Positions 52,457 to 62,235 of a stretch of DNA of 64,000 nucleotides are shown one piece after another. The notes below the pieces were generated by a model. It made no database searches. It saw nothing but the letters and a program-made list of their open reading frames with translations, and had not been told where the DNA came from. Source of the DNA: Ktedonosporobacter rubrisoli (GTDB lineage Bacteria; Chloroflexota; Ktedonobacteria; Ktedonobacterales; Ktedonobacteraceae); NCBI RefSeq assembly GCF_004208415.1, contig NZ_CP035758.1:8184001-8248000 (forward strand), in the 5' to 3' direction. A program made the translations under genes and the position numbers. Every line of letters starts with the position of its first letter. Within the stretch, counting starts at the first letter, position 1.

Positions 52457-54223
52457 GTGGATCAGCGGACACATGCTACTCTCAACCCCAAAGATCAGCT
52501 TGCCAGCGCGGGAGGAGGACGCCAGGTACGAGGTAGAGCGCTCGCCATGATCATTGTTGCTCTCATGCTTACGCTCCTGCTGCAAGCGTTAGATGCTACA
52601 ATTGTTGGGACCGCTCTGCCTAAAATCATCTCTCAGCTGCACGGCTTTAACCTCTACAGCTGGGTGTTCACTGCTTACTTGTTGGCATCGGCGGCGGTAG
52701 TTCCCCTTATTAGCAAACTTACTGACCAATTTGGGCGCAAGTGGTTCCTGGTGGCAGGCATCGTCTGCTTTCTGCTTGGCTCCGCGCTTTGTGGAACAGT
52801 CCAAACGATGGATCAGCTTATTGCCTTTCGCGCGCTGCAAGGACTGGGGGCCGGTGTTGGCCTGGCCCTTGTTTTTACTGTGGTTGGAGATCTCTTCCCG
52901 GCTGCTGAACGCGCACGCTGGGCAGGCCTCTTCACAGGGATCTATGGCCTTGCCAGTATCATCGGTCCCCCGCTGGGTGGCTGGCTGACCGACCATGGCC
53001 CCTTGCTTGGTTCTCTTGTCACGGAGGCGACGCGCTGGCATTGGATCTTTTTCGTCAATCTCCCTCTCGGTACGCTGGCTGTGATGCTTCTGCTCCTCTT
53101 TCTGCCTGCGACGCTTCCTGCCCGCAAGGGATATAAGCGTGGTTGGGAAGCTGTCCGGCGCATCGACTTCGCCGGCGCAATATGCTCTACGTTGGCCACC
53201 GTGGGCCTCTTGCTTGGGCTCACCTGGGGTAGTGACCGTACATACGCCTGGAACTCGCCGCAAGTGCTGGTTATGCTGGGAGGGGCTGGCCTTCTGTTCC
53301 TTAGCTTTTTTGTCGCAGAGCGCTTCGCCGCTGAACCAATTCTTCCGCTGAAATTGCTCCGCAATCAGGTTTTCGTGGCTGATGCCTGCCTGGCCTTGCT
53401 GACCAGCATGCTTCTGCTGGCTCTGGCCCTCAATCTACCGTTGTTTCTCCAAAGTGTTCTTGGGCAATCAGCCACGGTCGCCGGTGCTATGTTGATCCCG
53501 CTGATGGTAAGCTTTACGATTGGCACGGTGATCGCCGGCTTTACGATTAGTGCGACAAAGCGCTATCAGCTAGTTGTGATGCTTGGCGCAGCAATTATGA
53601 CGGGAGGGACGTTACTTATCGCGCGCATGACGTCGGCAACGCAGCTGTTAGATATCGGCATCTTCCTGGTGATTACCGGGCTTGGCCTCGGTGTCTTCTT
53701 TGCCATGCTCAGCCTGGTGGCGCAGCTTGCGGTACCGCACACCCAATTGGGAGTCGCCACAGGGGCCATCCGCTACCTGCAGACGCTGGGGCAGGCGCTT
53801 GGTCCGGCCCTGATGGGAACTATTGTGAATCTCGTCCTGGCGGGCAACTTGACGCAACGCCTGCCGACTGATGCGGCGTGCTACCTGACGCCTGCGGAAA
53901 TGGGGAACCTTGCCAATCCCCAGCTATTGCTCAATGCTGCCTATCGCCAAACTCTTGTCAGAAATATGCAAGAAGTGGCTCTCAAACACATTCCCGCTGG
54001 TCCACAGCATGATGCCCTGGCTCAGCAAGCTCTGCTCCATGTATCCTCCCTTCTCGATCAGATATTCGTGGTGGTTAAGCAAGTGTTGGCAAGTAGTCTG
54101 CAGCAAGGCTTTGTTGCCGTGCTCGCCTTGAGTTGTTTTGCGCTTATTGCCTCTTTCTTTCTTAAGGATTTACCTTTCCCAGAGGAAAAGACCCGCCAGC
54201 AAGAAGTGGAAACTGTCGAGTAG
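52457..54223 (+). CDS. MFS drug exporter, DHA2 family (14 membrane helices)
   Basis: A 588-residue inner-membrane protein. I chose GTG 52457, 8 bases after AAGGAG; the ATG at 52439 lies before that site. The DHA2 signature LDATIVGTALPKIISQL follows helix 1, DQFGRKWFLVAG is the MFS loop motif A, and GPPLGGWLTDHG is motif C of antiporters. It is of the EmrB/QacA type, expelling drugs against protons. It follows the broken LuxR-type regulator by 120 bp, which probably once controlled it. Confidence 0.9.
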   Translation: MDQRTHATLNPKDQLASAGGGRQVRGRALAMIIVALMLTLLLQALDATIVGTALPKIISQLHGFNLYSWVFTAYLLASAAVVPLISKLTDQFGRKWFLVAGIVCFLLGSALCGTVQTMDQLIAFRALQGLGAGVGLALVFTVVGDLFPAAERARWAGLFTGIYGLASIIGPPLGGWLTDHGPLLGSLVTEATRWHWIFFVNLPLGTLAVMLLLLFLPATLPARKGYKRGWEAVRRIDFAGAICSTLATVGLLLGLTWGSDRTYAWNSPQVLVMLGGAGLLFLSFFVAERFAAEPILPLKLLRNQVFVADACLALLTSMLLLALALNLPLFLQSVLGQSATVAGAMLIPLMVSFTIGTVIAGFTISATKRYQLVVMLGAAIMTGGTLLIARMTSATQLLDIGIFLVITGLGLGVFFAMLSLVAQLAVPHTQLGVATGAIRYLQTLGQALGPALMGTIVNLVLAGNLTQRLPTDAACYLTPAEMGNLANPQLLLNAAYRQTLVRNMQEVALKHIPAGPQHDALAQQALLHVSSLLDQIFVVVKQVLASSLQQGFVAVLALSCFALIASFFLKDLPFPEEKTRQQEVETVE

Positions 54224-54323
54224 AGGTGAGGGGCTTAAGCCAGGGCGGCATTGAGATAACGAAAAGAGTACATGATACAATAATCCTATGTGGATAAAAG
54301 CCGAAAAATGAAAGAGAAAAGGT

Positions 54324-56030
54324 ATGTACTCTATTCTTCCATCTACAAGCGAGGCCCTGGCCCTGCTGGCCTGGTCAGACATCGAGCCGTGGTATCGCGA
54401 GCTTATCGACGCGGATCTTACTCAAAGCACGCTTGACGCCTGGCTGGCGCAATGGTCGCGCCTCTCGGAGCTTGTCGAGGAGGTGCTGATCAAGCAGGAA
54501 ATTGCCTGCACACGGGATACAGCCGATCAGGCGCGGGCCGATCGTAAGCAGCGCTTCCTTGACGAGATCTACGTCCATATTCAGCCGCTCGATCAGCAAG
54601 TAAAACAAAAGCTGCTGGCCAGCAACCTTGAGCCGCCTGGCTTTGCTCCTCCTTTGCGCAAGCTCCGCACGGAAGCTGAGCTCTTTCGTGAGCAGAATGT
54701 GCCTCTATTAAATGAGGAGGAGGGCCTGAAGATCGCCTACCAGCGCTTTAGTGGCTCCCAGACAGTTACGTGGGAGGGGCGAGAAGTCTCTATCTCGAAG
54801 TTAGAGCCGCTTCTCATGGAACCTGAGCGCGAGCGGCGCGAACGGGCCTGGCACACGATGCAGGAGCGCAGGCTCGCCGATCGGGAGACGCTCTATGCCC
54901 ACTGGCAAAAAGAGATGCAGGTGCGCCAGCAGATTGCCAGCAACGCTGGCTATGCTACGTATCGCGACTATCGCTGGCTGCAGTTGTTCCGCTTCGACTA
55001 TACGCCGCAAGATTGCCGGAACTTCCATCGAGCCATCGAGGAGGTGCTTGTGCCGGCTGCTAGCCGAGTTTGGGCCAGGCGTCGCCAGCTCCTGGGCGTG
55101 GAAACGATCAGGCCCTGGGATATTGCTGTCAATCCTCACTCAACGATGCGGCCACGCTACATCGCTGACCTCAATGCGACCTTGCAACAGTGTGCTAACC
55201 TCTTTACTCTTGTCGATCCCGAGCTTGGCGCTTATTTCGAGATAATGATTCGCGAGGGCTTGCTTGATCTGGAAGAGCGTCCCGCTAAGGCCGGTCGAGG
55301 CTATAACCTGACCATGGAAGCGATCCACCGACCCTTTATCTTTGGCAAAATGCAGACCATTCAGGAGATACGTCTCATTCTGCACGAGGCCGGGCATGCC
55401 TTCCATTCCTTCGAGATGGCCAGATTGCCCTATGTGCAGCAGCGCAAAGAGGCTTTTCTGCCCATGGAGTTTGCCGAGGTGGCTTCGACCGCGATGGAAT
55501 ATATTGGCTCGACCTATCTGCAGCAGGCAGGCATCTGTAGCCAGGAGGAGGCCAGCCTGCTTCGACTCGCGCATCTTGAGTCAGGGCTTATCGAAAATCT
55601 GCCAAGGGCTGCCATGGTCGATGCTTTCCAGCACTGGGTCTACGAGCATCTCGAAGAGGCGCAAGACCCGCAGCAATGCACACAGCAATGGCGGGAGCTC
55701 ACGCAGCGCTATATGCCCGATATCGATTGGCGCGGTCTGGAAGAGGAGCAAGGTTTGGGCTGGCTTTACTTGCGCCATATCCACTGCTACCCGTTCTATT
55801 ATATCGAATATGCCTTCGCCAGAATTGGGGCGCTGCAGATCTGGAACAATTATCGGCAAGATCCGCGGCAGGCCTTACAGCAGTATCGTCACGCGCTCTC
55901 GTTGGGCGTCACGCGCACGTTGCCGGAACTCTATGCGGCGGCCGGGGCCAGCTTTAGCTTCGATTCTGCCACGCTCCAGTCAGTAGTTGAGCTGGTAACG
56001 CGCGCCATCGAAGAGCTAGAGGCTCAATGA
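54324..56030 (+). CDS. M3 family oligoendopeptidase (PepF/thimet-like)
   Basis: A 568-residue cytosolic zinc peptidase. The active site is LILHEAGHAFHSFE, with His354 of HExxH, and the third ligand Glu lies in EFAEVASTAMEYIG. HIHCYPFYYIEYAFA is the family's C-terminal substrate-binding block. It cleaves short peptides. The length fits bacterial M3 members (560-600 residues). AAAAGG stands close before the ATG; a lone DnaA-box-like TGTGGATAA lies at 54289-54297. Confidence 0.9.
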   Translation: MYSILPSTSEALALLAWSDIEPWYRELIDADLTQSTLDAWLAQWSRLSELVEEVLIKQEIACTRDTADQARADRKQRFLDEIYVHIQPLDQQVKQKLLASNLEPPGFAPPLRKLRTEAELFREQNVPLLNEEEGLKIAYQRFSGSQTVTWEGREVSISKLEPLLMEPERERRERAWHTMQERRLADRETLYAHWQKEMQVRQQIASNAGYATYRDYRWLQLFRFDYTPQDCRNFHRAIEEVLVPAASRVWARRRQLLGVETIRPWDIAVNPHSTMRPRYIADLNATLQQCANLFTLVDPELGAYFEIMIREGLLDLEERPAKAGRGYNLTMEAIHRPFIFGKMQTIQEIRLILHEAGHAFHSFEMARLPYVQQRKEAFLPMEFAEVASTAMEYIGSTYLQQAGICSQEEASLLRLAHLESGLIENLPRAAMVDAFQHWVYEHLEEAQDPQQCTQQWRELTQRYMPDIDWRGLEEEQGLGWLYLRHIHCYPFYYIEYAFARIGALQIWNNYRQDPRQALQQYRHALSLGVTRTLPELYAAAGASFSFDSATLQSVVELVTRAIEELEAQ

Positions 56031-56213
56031 CTCGGCTTATTACTCCTGAACGCGCCTGGCTCAATGATTAGTTAAGCTATTGGCACGCCTCTTCTCCTGC
56101 ACTGAAGGGAAGAGATTGGCGCCGTTATTGCTGTGTTTCTGGCCGGAGCGTGGCGAATTCGTTTGCGCAGCATGCGAGCCTGAAACCTGCCAGCAAGCTA
56201 ACCTACAAAAATA

Positions 56214-56239
56214 CAGGGAGTACGCATATGTACTCCCTG
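56214..56239 (-). terminator. Hairpin terminator of the Asn/Gln-rich protein gene
   Basis: CAGGGAGTAC (56214-56223) and GTACTCCCTG (56230-56239) form a perfect 10-bp stem. On the minus strand TATTTTTG follows. It lies 85 bp after the stop of the gene at 56324. Confidence 0.75.
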
Positions 56240-56323
56240 ATTCGTTGGAGGGCCCTACCAGCCCATAACTAAATTCTGGTAGCCTGGCTGATCCGTAGTA
56301 TTCTCATATTGCTTATGACTATG

Positions 56324-58192
56324 CTACTTGTCACCCTTGTTGCCCTTGCTGGTGTTTTGCTGGATATCCTGATTATTCTGGCTATTGGCCTGCTGATTGC
56401 CTTTGTCAGCTTTATTGTTCTGATCCTGCTGCTGGTTGCCTTTATCGTTCTGGTTATTGTTCTGTTGATCAGTCTGGTTGTTCTGATCTTTGTTTTGCTG
56501 ATCGCCCTTATCAGTCTTATTATCGTTCTGGTTGTTTTTGTCGTTGTTCTGCTGGTCCCCCTTGTTGTTCTTGTCGTTGTTGTTCTGCTGATCAGTCTTA
56601 TTGTTCTGATCATCATTTTGCTGATTGTTCTTGTCGTTGTTCTGATCAGCATTCTGCTGGTTGTTCTTGTCGTTGTTTTGCTGATCGCCCTTATCAGTCT
56701 TATCGTTCTGGTTGTGATGCTTGCCGCCGTTATCAGAATTGTTGTTCTGATCGTCCTGCTTCTGGTTCTGTTTGCCATCATCAGGATTGTTCTGCGGATT
56801 GTGGTAATCCTGGTCGCGATGATGCTTGCCATTGTGCTTATTATTATCGTTATTGTCCTGCTGATCCTGATCCTTCTTCTGCTTAACGGGCTGGGCCTTG
56901 CCAATTGTGGCCTTGATCGCCACGCCATCATCATTCTTTTGTACCGTAATCGGGCTTTGCAACTGCAAAATACCCTGACAGTTTAAGCCGCCATCGGCGC
57001 CCCAGGTTGTATTGAAGCGCTGGGCCAGGAAGGTAAAGAGATTGTTGGCTGCAGCCGGATCGGGCGTGGCGCTGTTGCGCAGAAGCGGAGCGTCAAGGGC
57101 AAAACGCTTGGGCGCGACGCGCAAGAGATCCTGGCAATATTGCCTGGTGCTCGCCTGGTTAAGATTCTGGGCCTCCGGCTGATTAACGCCAACACGGAAG
57201 GCGTTGAGCTTGGCCAGGTTGGGCTTCTCGTCCACAAGAACCATTGGATCGCCGGCAGGGACGAGGGCGACAGGCTCAGCCTGGTGGGCTGCGGCCTGCA
57301 ATTCGTCGAGGGCCTGCGCGGTGACCATATGACCGGGATCGGCCAGGTCTGGAGCCATCCAGGGCTGACAGCCCAGTGCAGGCGCAATGAAGGAATCCAG
57401 CAAACCGTTATCGCTGCCATTGGTGAGAAGACGTGTATTGCGCAGCTTGTTGATATTAGCGACAGTCTTCTGGGCCATGCGGCCATTGGGCCCTATCAAA
57501 TAAGCAGTGGTTACGTTGTCGCTCTGGTCCTGATCGACCACCGAGAAATCACGCACGGTGGGACAGGGTTGTCCATCCTGCGCGGTGCCAAGTTGAGGTG
57601 GGACAAGCTTGCCGGCCTGGATTGCCTGGTTGGCGGCCTGAAAGAACGTTGTGGCGTTACAGAACGAGACCTGCCCGAAGGTAGAGCCTTTGGTGCCTTT
57701 GACGCAGTTGCCTTCCTGGACACCCTGGCCCTGCAGAGAGAGCACATTGCCGTTGAAGCCGAACCAGATGCCTACAACAGCTCCCTGTGGTAACTGGGGA
57801 ACAACTGGCGGCACGGCCGGCTTCTGACCCTGGTTGACCACGAGCGGGCTGTACACAGAAACCTTGCCTGTCGCGGGATCGAGAATAGCAGCTTGCACAA
57901 AGGCCGATTGATCGGCATTGGCTTCGTTACAATCAACGAGCTGGTAGGGTGTGGCTAGCCCTTGAGCCGAGAGCGGCTGGCGTGGCACGATCAGGCCACA
58001 TTTCACCTCGTCGTCGGCGGCCTGTGTACCAAAGTGTGGCTGCACAACAAAAAATATTCCCGCGATGAGAATGATGGTCACAGTCACAATCGCCCCGATG
58101 AGGGGTGCAGGTAGAAAGCGCTTGCGTGATGCTGCTCGCGGCCTCCTCAACTGTGGTGTCCCGGGTCGTGGCGGGCGAATGAGTGTTTGCAT
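56324..58192 (-). CDS. Membrane-anchored outer protein with long Asn/Asp/Gln/Lys tail
   Basis: A 622-residue protein. A basic cytosolic N terminus (about 30 residues) is followed by one membrane helix, LIGAIVTVTIILIAGIFFVV. Then comes an exported domain to about residue 435 with eight Cys (65, 88, 163, 178, 210, 275, 353, 405), suggesting disulfides. The last 187 residues (DNA 56327-56887) are almost only N, D, Q, K, G and H, built from degenerate units such as GDQQNNDKNN and DQNNKTDQQNNN. I recognise no family for the Cys domain. The tail could bind wall material or stay disordered. The reverse strand of the tail is open only because of its composition. Confidence 0.75.
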   Translation of the reverse strand: MQTLIRPPRPGTPQLRRPRAASRKRFLPAPLIGAIVTVTIILIAGIFFVVQPHFGTQAADDEVKCGLIVPRQPLSAQGLATPYQLVDCNEANADQSAFVQAAILDPATGKVSVYSPLVVNQGQKPAVPPVVPQLPQGAVVGIWFGFNGNVLSLQGQGVQEGNCVKGTKGSTFGQVSFCNATTFFQAANQAIQAGKLVPPQLGTAQDGQPCPTVRDFSVVDQDQSDNVTTAYLIGPNGRMAQKTVANINKLRNTRLLTNGSDNGLLDSFIAPALGCQPWMAPDLADPGHMVTAQALDELQAAAHQAEPVALVPAGDPMVLVDEKPNLAKLNAFRVGVNQPEAQNLNQASTRQYCQDLLRVAPKRFALDAPLLRNSATPDPAAANNLFTFLAQRFNTTWGADGGLNCQGILQLQSPITVQKNDDGVAIKATIGKAQPVKQKKDQDQQDNNDNNKHNGKHHRDQDYHNPQNNPDDGKQNQKQDDQNNNSDNGGKHHNQNDKTDKGDQQNNDKNNQQNADQNNDKNNQQNDDQNNKTDQQNNNDKNNKGDQQNNDKNNQNDNKTDKGDQQNKDQNNQTDQQNNNQNDKGNQQQDQNNKADKGNQQANSQNNQDIQQNTSKGNKGDK

Positions 58193-58878
58193 TGTCTCTC
58201 ACTTCCTAGCAGAAAACAAATATTCTCAGCCATTGGAGTCGAAATGGCTTGATCCCATCTGGAAAAGCGGGATGGTGAAAGGCGTGTCCTTACCACATGT
58301 CCTGGAGCCGTGCCCCAACTTCCCTTTCTCTCCTCCACTTCATGGCAGGTAGCCAGGCAACAACGGAAAAAGTAGGATTGTTAAGGACAAGTCCCAACTC
58401 CCCTTTCTCCCTTCCCTTGTGCCGCTAGCTGCAAAAACTTGCATCCAGAGTCATCTAAGGCTGTAGCAAGTAAATGGAAAGCGGGATTGTTAAGGGCTAC
58501 GAGGCCCTTAACCTGGGGCTTGGGGCTGGGCCCCAACTCCCCTTTCTCCCTTCCCTTGTGCCGCTAGCTGGCGGCGAAAAAACTAGCACCCAAAGCTATT
58601 TAAGAGACAGTCGCGACATACCAGAAGAAAAAATTTGGTTAGATATGAGATTTATTGAAACATATTTAAATACGCTGACCATCGATTGCGATATTACCAC
58701 AGCTTATCCATATTATTTACAGCTACACCTGATATTGGTAGGAAAGTACTAATAGCGGGTTAAGGTCCTGCTGCTTAACTGAGCATCACATTTTACAATA
58801 CTTTGAGATATACTGATAGCAGAAAAATCCCTAAATAGTCCTGAATGGTCCAGGCTTTATGGCCTGAAAGGAAGACTC
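58193..58878. repeat. Intergenic region with three copies of a dispersed repeat
   Basis: Copies lie at about 58261-58351 (diverged), 58365-58440 and 58475-58585. Copies 2 and 3 share an identical 39-bp block (58393-58431 and 58532-58570), which reads CCCAACTCCCCTTTCTCCC and ends GTGCCGCTAGCTG. Both are preceded by GGATTGTTAAGG. Copy 3 has the complete hairpin GTTAAGGG...CCCTTAAC. The region after 58590 is AT-rich and should hold the purH promoter; no gene is visible. Confidence 0.75.
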
Positions 58879-60447
58879 ATGCGCGCAATAATAAGTGTTG
58901 CTAATCGTGAAGGTCTCACAAATTTAGCACGTGATCTGCAGAGTCGTAGTGTTGAGATTTTTTCGACAAGTGGGACGCTCAAAGCCTTGCGCTCCGCTGG
59001 CGTTCGGGCGGAATCGGTCAGCGCGCTGACGAATTTCCCTGAGATACTTGACGGGCGCGTCAAGACGCTGCACCCGGCAATCCTGGCGGGTGTTCTGGCA
59101 AGGCGCGATGTTAGCAAGCACGAGGAAGAGCTAAAGAAGCATCATATCGTGCCGCTTGACATGGTAGTGGTGAACCTGTATCCCTTTGCCGCGACAATTG
59201 CGCGTCCAGAGACCACTCTGCTAGAAGCCCTGGAACAGATCGATATCGGCGGCGTAACGCTTGTGCGTGCCGCAGCCAAGAATTTCCAGGATGTGATTGT
59301 GCTGGTGAGGCCAGAAGACTATGCGGATGTTCTCCAGGAGTGGCGTGAGCAGGGCGAAATAAGCCTTGAGACGCGGCGGCGCCTCGCGGCGATTGCCTTT
59401 CAACAGACTGCAAGTTACGATACGGCGATTGCCGAATATCTGCGTGTAGCGACTGGCGATTATTTCCCCGATGAGCTCACTCTACCCCTTGAAAGGATTC
59501 AGACCTTGCGCTATGGGGAGAATCCCCACCAGCAGGCGGCGTTCTATCGCTGGAACGAGACCACAACTCCGGCCAAATTGGCGACTGTGGCTGAGGCTGA
59601 ATTCCTGCACGGCAAAGAGCTGTCGTATAATAATCTGCTTGATCTTGATACGGCTCTAGCTACGGTGCAGAGCTTTACCGCGCCAACAGCGGTGATTGTC
59701 AAGCATACCAATCCCTGCGGCCTTGCCTGCGGCGATACCCTGCTTGAGGCTTACAAAAAAGCGCACGGGGGCGATCCTATTTCCGCGTACGGCGGGATTA
59801 TCGGGGCAAATCGTCAAATCGATATTGCGACGGCCCAGGAGATCGAGCAGTTGTTTTATGAGGCAATCATTGCTCCGGAGTATACGCCGGAGGCCCTGGC
59901 TCTGCTGCGTAAAAAGAAGAATCTCCGCTTGCTTGCCACGCATCGACCGATAGAGCCATTGGCAATCAATACGCAGTTGCTCTATGGTGGGCGACCCGAA
60001 GTGCGCACGGTGAGTGGTGGCCTGCTGATCCAGACGCCCGATGCGATTGGTGGGCGCGAGATCGAGTACCGCGTGGTAACTGATCGCGAGCCTACGCTTG
60101 AAGAGGTGACCGATCTTATGTTCGCCTGGAAAGCCGTATCGCAGGTGAAGTCAAATGCTATTGTGCTGGCCCATAAGTTGACCTTAGTGGGCGTTGGTGC
60201 CGGCCAGATGAATCGCGTGACAAGTGTGCAGCTGGCTGTGGATAAAGCCGGTCCACGCGCCCGCGGCGCGGTGCTGGCCTCCGATGCCTATTTTCCCTTC
60301 TCCGATGGAGTGGAAACCGCGGCTAAGGTCGGTGTGACGGCGATTATTCAGCCTGGCGGCTCGATCCGCGATGAAGAATCGATCCGGATGGCCAATCGTT
60401 ACGCGATAGCGATGATCTTTACTGGCAAACGGCATTTTCGCCATTGA
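58879..60447 (+). CDS. purH: Bifunctional AICAR formyltransferase / IMP cyclohydrolase
   Basis: A 522-residue enzyme that makes the last two steps of purine synthesis, AICAR to FAICAR to IMP, in the cytosol. The N-terminal cyclohydrolase has FSTSGTLKALRSAGV, FPEILDGRVKTLHPAILAGV and VVNLYPF. The transformylase half shows LRYGENPHQQAAFYR, LSYNNLLDLDTAL and the catalytic Lys-His in VIVKHTNPCGLA. GRHF-like TGKRHFRH ends the protein. AAAGGAAG precedes the ATG. It is alone here, with no other pur gene nearby. Confidence 0.97.
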   Translation: MRAIISVANREGLTNLARDLQSRSVEIFSTSGTLKALRSAGVRAESVSALTNFPEILDGRVKTLHPAILAGVLARRDVSKHEEELKKHHIVPLDMVVVNLYPFAATIARPETTLLEALEQIDIGGVTLVRAAAKNFQDVIVLVRPEDYADVLQEWREQGEISLETRRRLAAIAFQQTASYDTAIAEYLRVATGDYFPDELTLPLERIQTLRYGENPHQQAAFYRWNETTTPAKLATVAEAEFLHGKELSYNNLLDLDTALATVQSFTAPTAVIVKHTNPCGLACGDTLLEAYKKAHGGDPISAYGGIIGANRQIDIATAQEIEQLFYEAIIAPEYTPEALALLRKKKNLRLLATHRPIEPLAINTQLLYGGRPEVRTVSGGLLIQTPDAIGGREIEYRVVTDREPTLEEVTDLMFAWKAVSQVKSNAIVLAHKLTLVGVGAGQMNRVTSVQLAVDKAGPRARGAVLASDAYFPFSDGVETAAKVGVTAIIQPGGSIRDEESIRMANRYAIAMIFTGKRHFRH

Positions 60448-60590
60448 GGCGCAGGCTTACGTACGAGACAGCTAAACGTTTGCTGTTGCCACTGTGAGAT
60501 CTTAGCTAGCGAGCAGCGGACAAAAAGAAATGGATACCTACAGACGGTATCCATTTTCTTCTAATTGTATGCAAAATGCCTCTGGCCTGC

Positions 60591-60983
60591 TCAGGCCACG
60601 ATCTCGTCCGAGAAGAAGCGTACCCACAGAACAACTACGCCAAGGCCACCAATCAGGGCAAAGAAGCCGACAGCGCCAGCCGGGCCAGCTGCCAGAGCGG
60701 GGTCCTTGAACGGGAAGAAGAGGATGAGTGAGAGCCAGGCAAGGGTAAGGGTAGACGTCCAACTGAGCTTTGTGGACTCGGGGGTCGAAGGGTAGAAAAG
60801 GTTGTAAAAGAAAATTACAAGGAGACCTATTACCACTACGACCATTCTCAGGTTAGTGGTATCGCTACCGTCGCCCTTCCAGTCTATGACGAGCGTCGAT
60901 TTAATAAATAGGAAGCAACAGATCCATACCAGAGTGAGGATGACGCCCCAGATAACTTTGCGCATCTCCAAGGGATTTCTCAC
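60591..60983 (-). CDS. Small four-helix membrane protein, unknown function
   Basis: A 130-residue protein from GTG 60983, 8 bases after AAAGGAG. Four hydrophobic helices are seen: VIWGVILTLVWICCFLFI, MVVVVIGLLVIFFYNLFY, STLTLAWLSLILFF and GAVGFFALIGGLGVVVLWV. No charged residues or motifs suggest transport or catalysis. The same frame is open to 61343, but that part runs through the repeat element and is not coding. Confidence 0.65.
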   Translation of the reverse strand: MRNPLEMRKVIWGVILTLVWICCFLFIKSTLVIDWKGDGSDTTNLRMVVVVIGLLVIFFYNLFYPSTPESTKLSWTSTLTLAWLSLILFFPFKDPALAAGPAGAVGFFALIGGLGVVVLWVRFFSDEIVA

Positions 60984-61142
60984 AATATAAAGCTCCTTTC
61001 GAGGAGGGTCTGCTAAATGAAAAAGACCGACCAATAGGCATAGGCATAGTATTACTATGCGCATTCGTATTGTAGTCCTAACGTCGTAATAAATCAACAT
61101 CTGAGAGCGAGACGCCAGGACTTTCCCATTCTTGGTGTTTCG

Positions 61143-61290
61143 CCGCCCAAGGGTGGCAAAAAGGAGAGAGATTTTGGGGCTCCGCCCCATTACCTCTCCC
61201 CCGGAGAGGGTCCCCCGGTTAAGGGCCAATCCGCTAGGTCGCGGCGCCCCCTTAACAATCCTTTTTTTTTCCACCTGACGGCGCACAGAA
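61143..61290 (-). repeat. Dispersed repeat copy, minus orientation
   Basis: On the minus strand it reads GGATTGTTAAGGGGGCGCCG, then CCCTTAACCGGGGG, then GGGGCGGAGCCCC. The halves GTTAAGGG/CCCTTAAC are at 61218-61225 and 61249-61256. It fills most of the 330-bp gap between the small membrane protein and psuG. Confidence 0.7.
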
Positions 61291-61314
61291 GTAAAGAAAG
61301 TTGCGCCCTTGTGG

Positions 61315-62235
61315 CTAGGCTCCGGTGTAGTAAGCGCGGGCAAAGCGCGCTCCCTGCGTGGCGTTATTAATCAAGAGAGCCTTGTTGGCCTCTATGCTCT
61401 CGCCGGCGGTAATCTCCGCGACATGCGAGAGGATAAAAGGCGTGGTGGCCGAGCCGCGTATGCCCTGCTCGCGAGCCAGGCGTAGGGCTTGCTGTGTCGC
61501 ATCCTCTAAGGGCTGGGGATTGAGGGCATATTCTTCAGGGATGGGGCAGGTGACGATCAGGCCCTTTAAGCCACATTCCCACTGCGTGCGCGCAATGGCT
61601 GCGACGGTGAGCGCATCATCGACGCGCTGAGCCAGGCGCCGGCCGCTGGAGCGGACGTAAAAGGCCGGGAGCTCATCGGTTTGCCAGCCAAGAACGGGTA
61701 CGCCCTGCGTCTCTAAATATTCAAGGGTCAGATCAAGGTCGAGAATAGATTTGGCGCCCGCGCAGGTGACGAGTACCGGCGTGCGGCTCAACTCGGTCAG
61801 GTCGGCTGAAATATCCATGCTAGCCTCGGCGCCGCGATGGACGCCGCCTATGCCTCCGGTGGCAAAGAAGCGAATGCCGGCCATAGAGGCGCAAAGTACG
61901 GTGCCGGCAACGGTGGTTGCGCCAGGCTTTTTTGTGGCCAGGGTTACGGCCAGATCGCGCCGGCTCACTTTCTGTACGCCAGCGGTTGTGCCCAGGCGCA
62001 CGATCTCGTCTTGTGTTAAGCCAACAATAATATGTCCATCGTGCAGTCCGATGGTGGCAGGCACGGCGCCCTCGGCGCGAATGGCTGCTTCCATGGCCTG
62101 AGCTGCCTCAATGTTGGATGGATAAGGGAGCCCATGCGCGATGACTGTTGATTCCAGGGCGACTACTGGCCGCTTTTCGTTTAGGGCTGTCCGAACTTCT
62201 TCGGAACAGAGAATATAAGCTGATAGCTGTTCCAT
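61315..62235 (-). CDS. psuG: Pseudouridine-5'-phosphate glycosidase
   Basis: A 306-residue enzyme that splits pseudouridine 5'-phosphate into uracil and ribose 5-phosphate. PVVALESTVIAHGLPYPSN, the catalytic Lys region VTCAGAKSILDLDLTLEYLE, and ATGGIGGVHRGAEASMDIS are family landmarks. The length is normal. The usual partner kinase psuK is not adjacent. It is divergent from the hydrolase-like gene over a long repeat-bearing gap. Confidence 0.95.
   Translation of the reverse strand: MEQLSAYILCSEEVRTALNEKRPVVALESTVIAHGLPYPSNIEAAQAMEAAIRAEGAVPATIGLHDGHIIVGLTQDEIVRLGTTAGVQKVSRRDLAVTLATKKPGATTVAGTVLCASMAGIRFFATGGIGGVHRGAEASMDISADLTELSRTPVLVTCAGAKSILDLDLTLEYLETQGVPVLGWQTDELPAFYVRSSGRRLAQRVDDALTVAAIARTQWECGLKGLIVTCPIPEEYALNPQPLEDATQQALRLAREQGIRGSATTPFILSHVAEITAGESIEANKALLINNATQGARFARAYYTGA

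Noticed and set aside
56080..56268. 62-residue Cys-containing open frame after the M3 peptidase
   Set aside because: It has a TTG start without ribosome-binding site and its end overlaps the terminator hairpin.
56309..56986. Long open frame on the plus strand encoding an almost pure Leu/Val/Ile protein
   Set aside because: It is the exact antisense of the Asn/Asp/Gln/Lys tail codons (AAC/GAT/CAG read backwards give GTT/ATC/CTG), so it is a composition artefact without a ribosome-binding site.
60984..61343. Upstream extension of the small membrane protein
   Set aside because: It runs through the dispersed repeat copy and has no start signal; GTG 60983 with AAAGGAG is a much better start.
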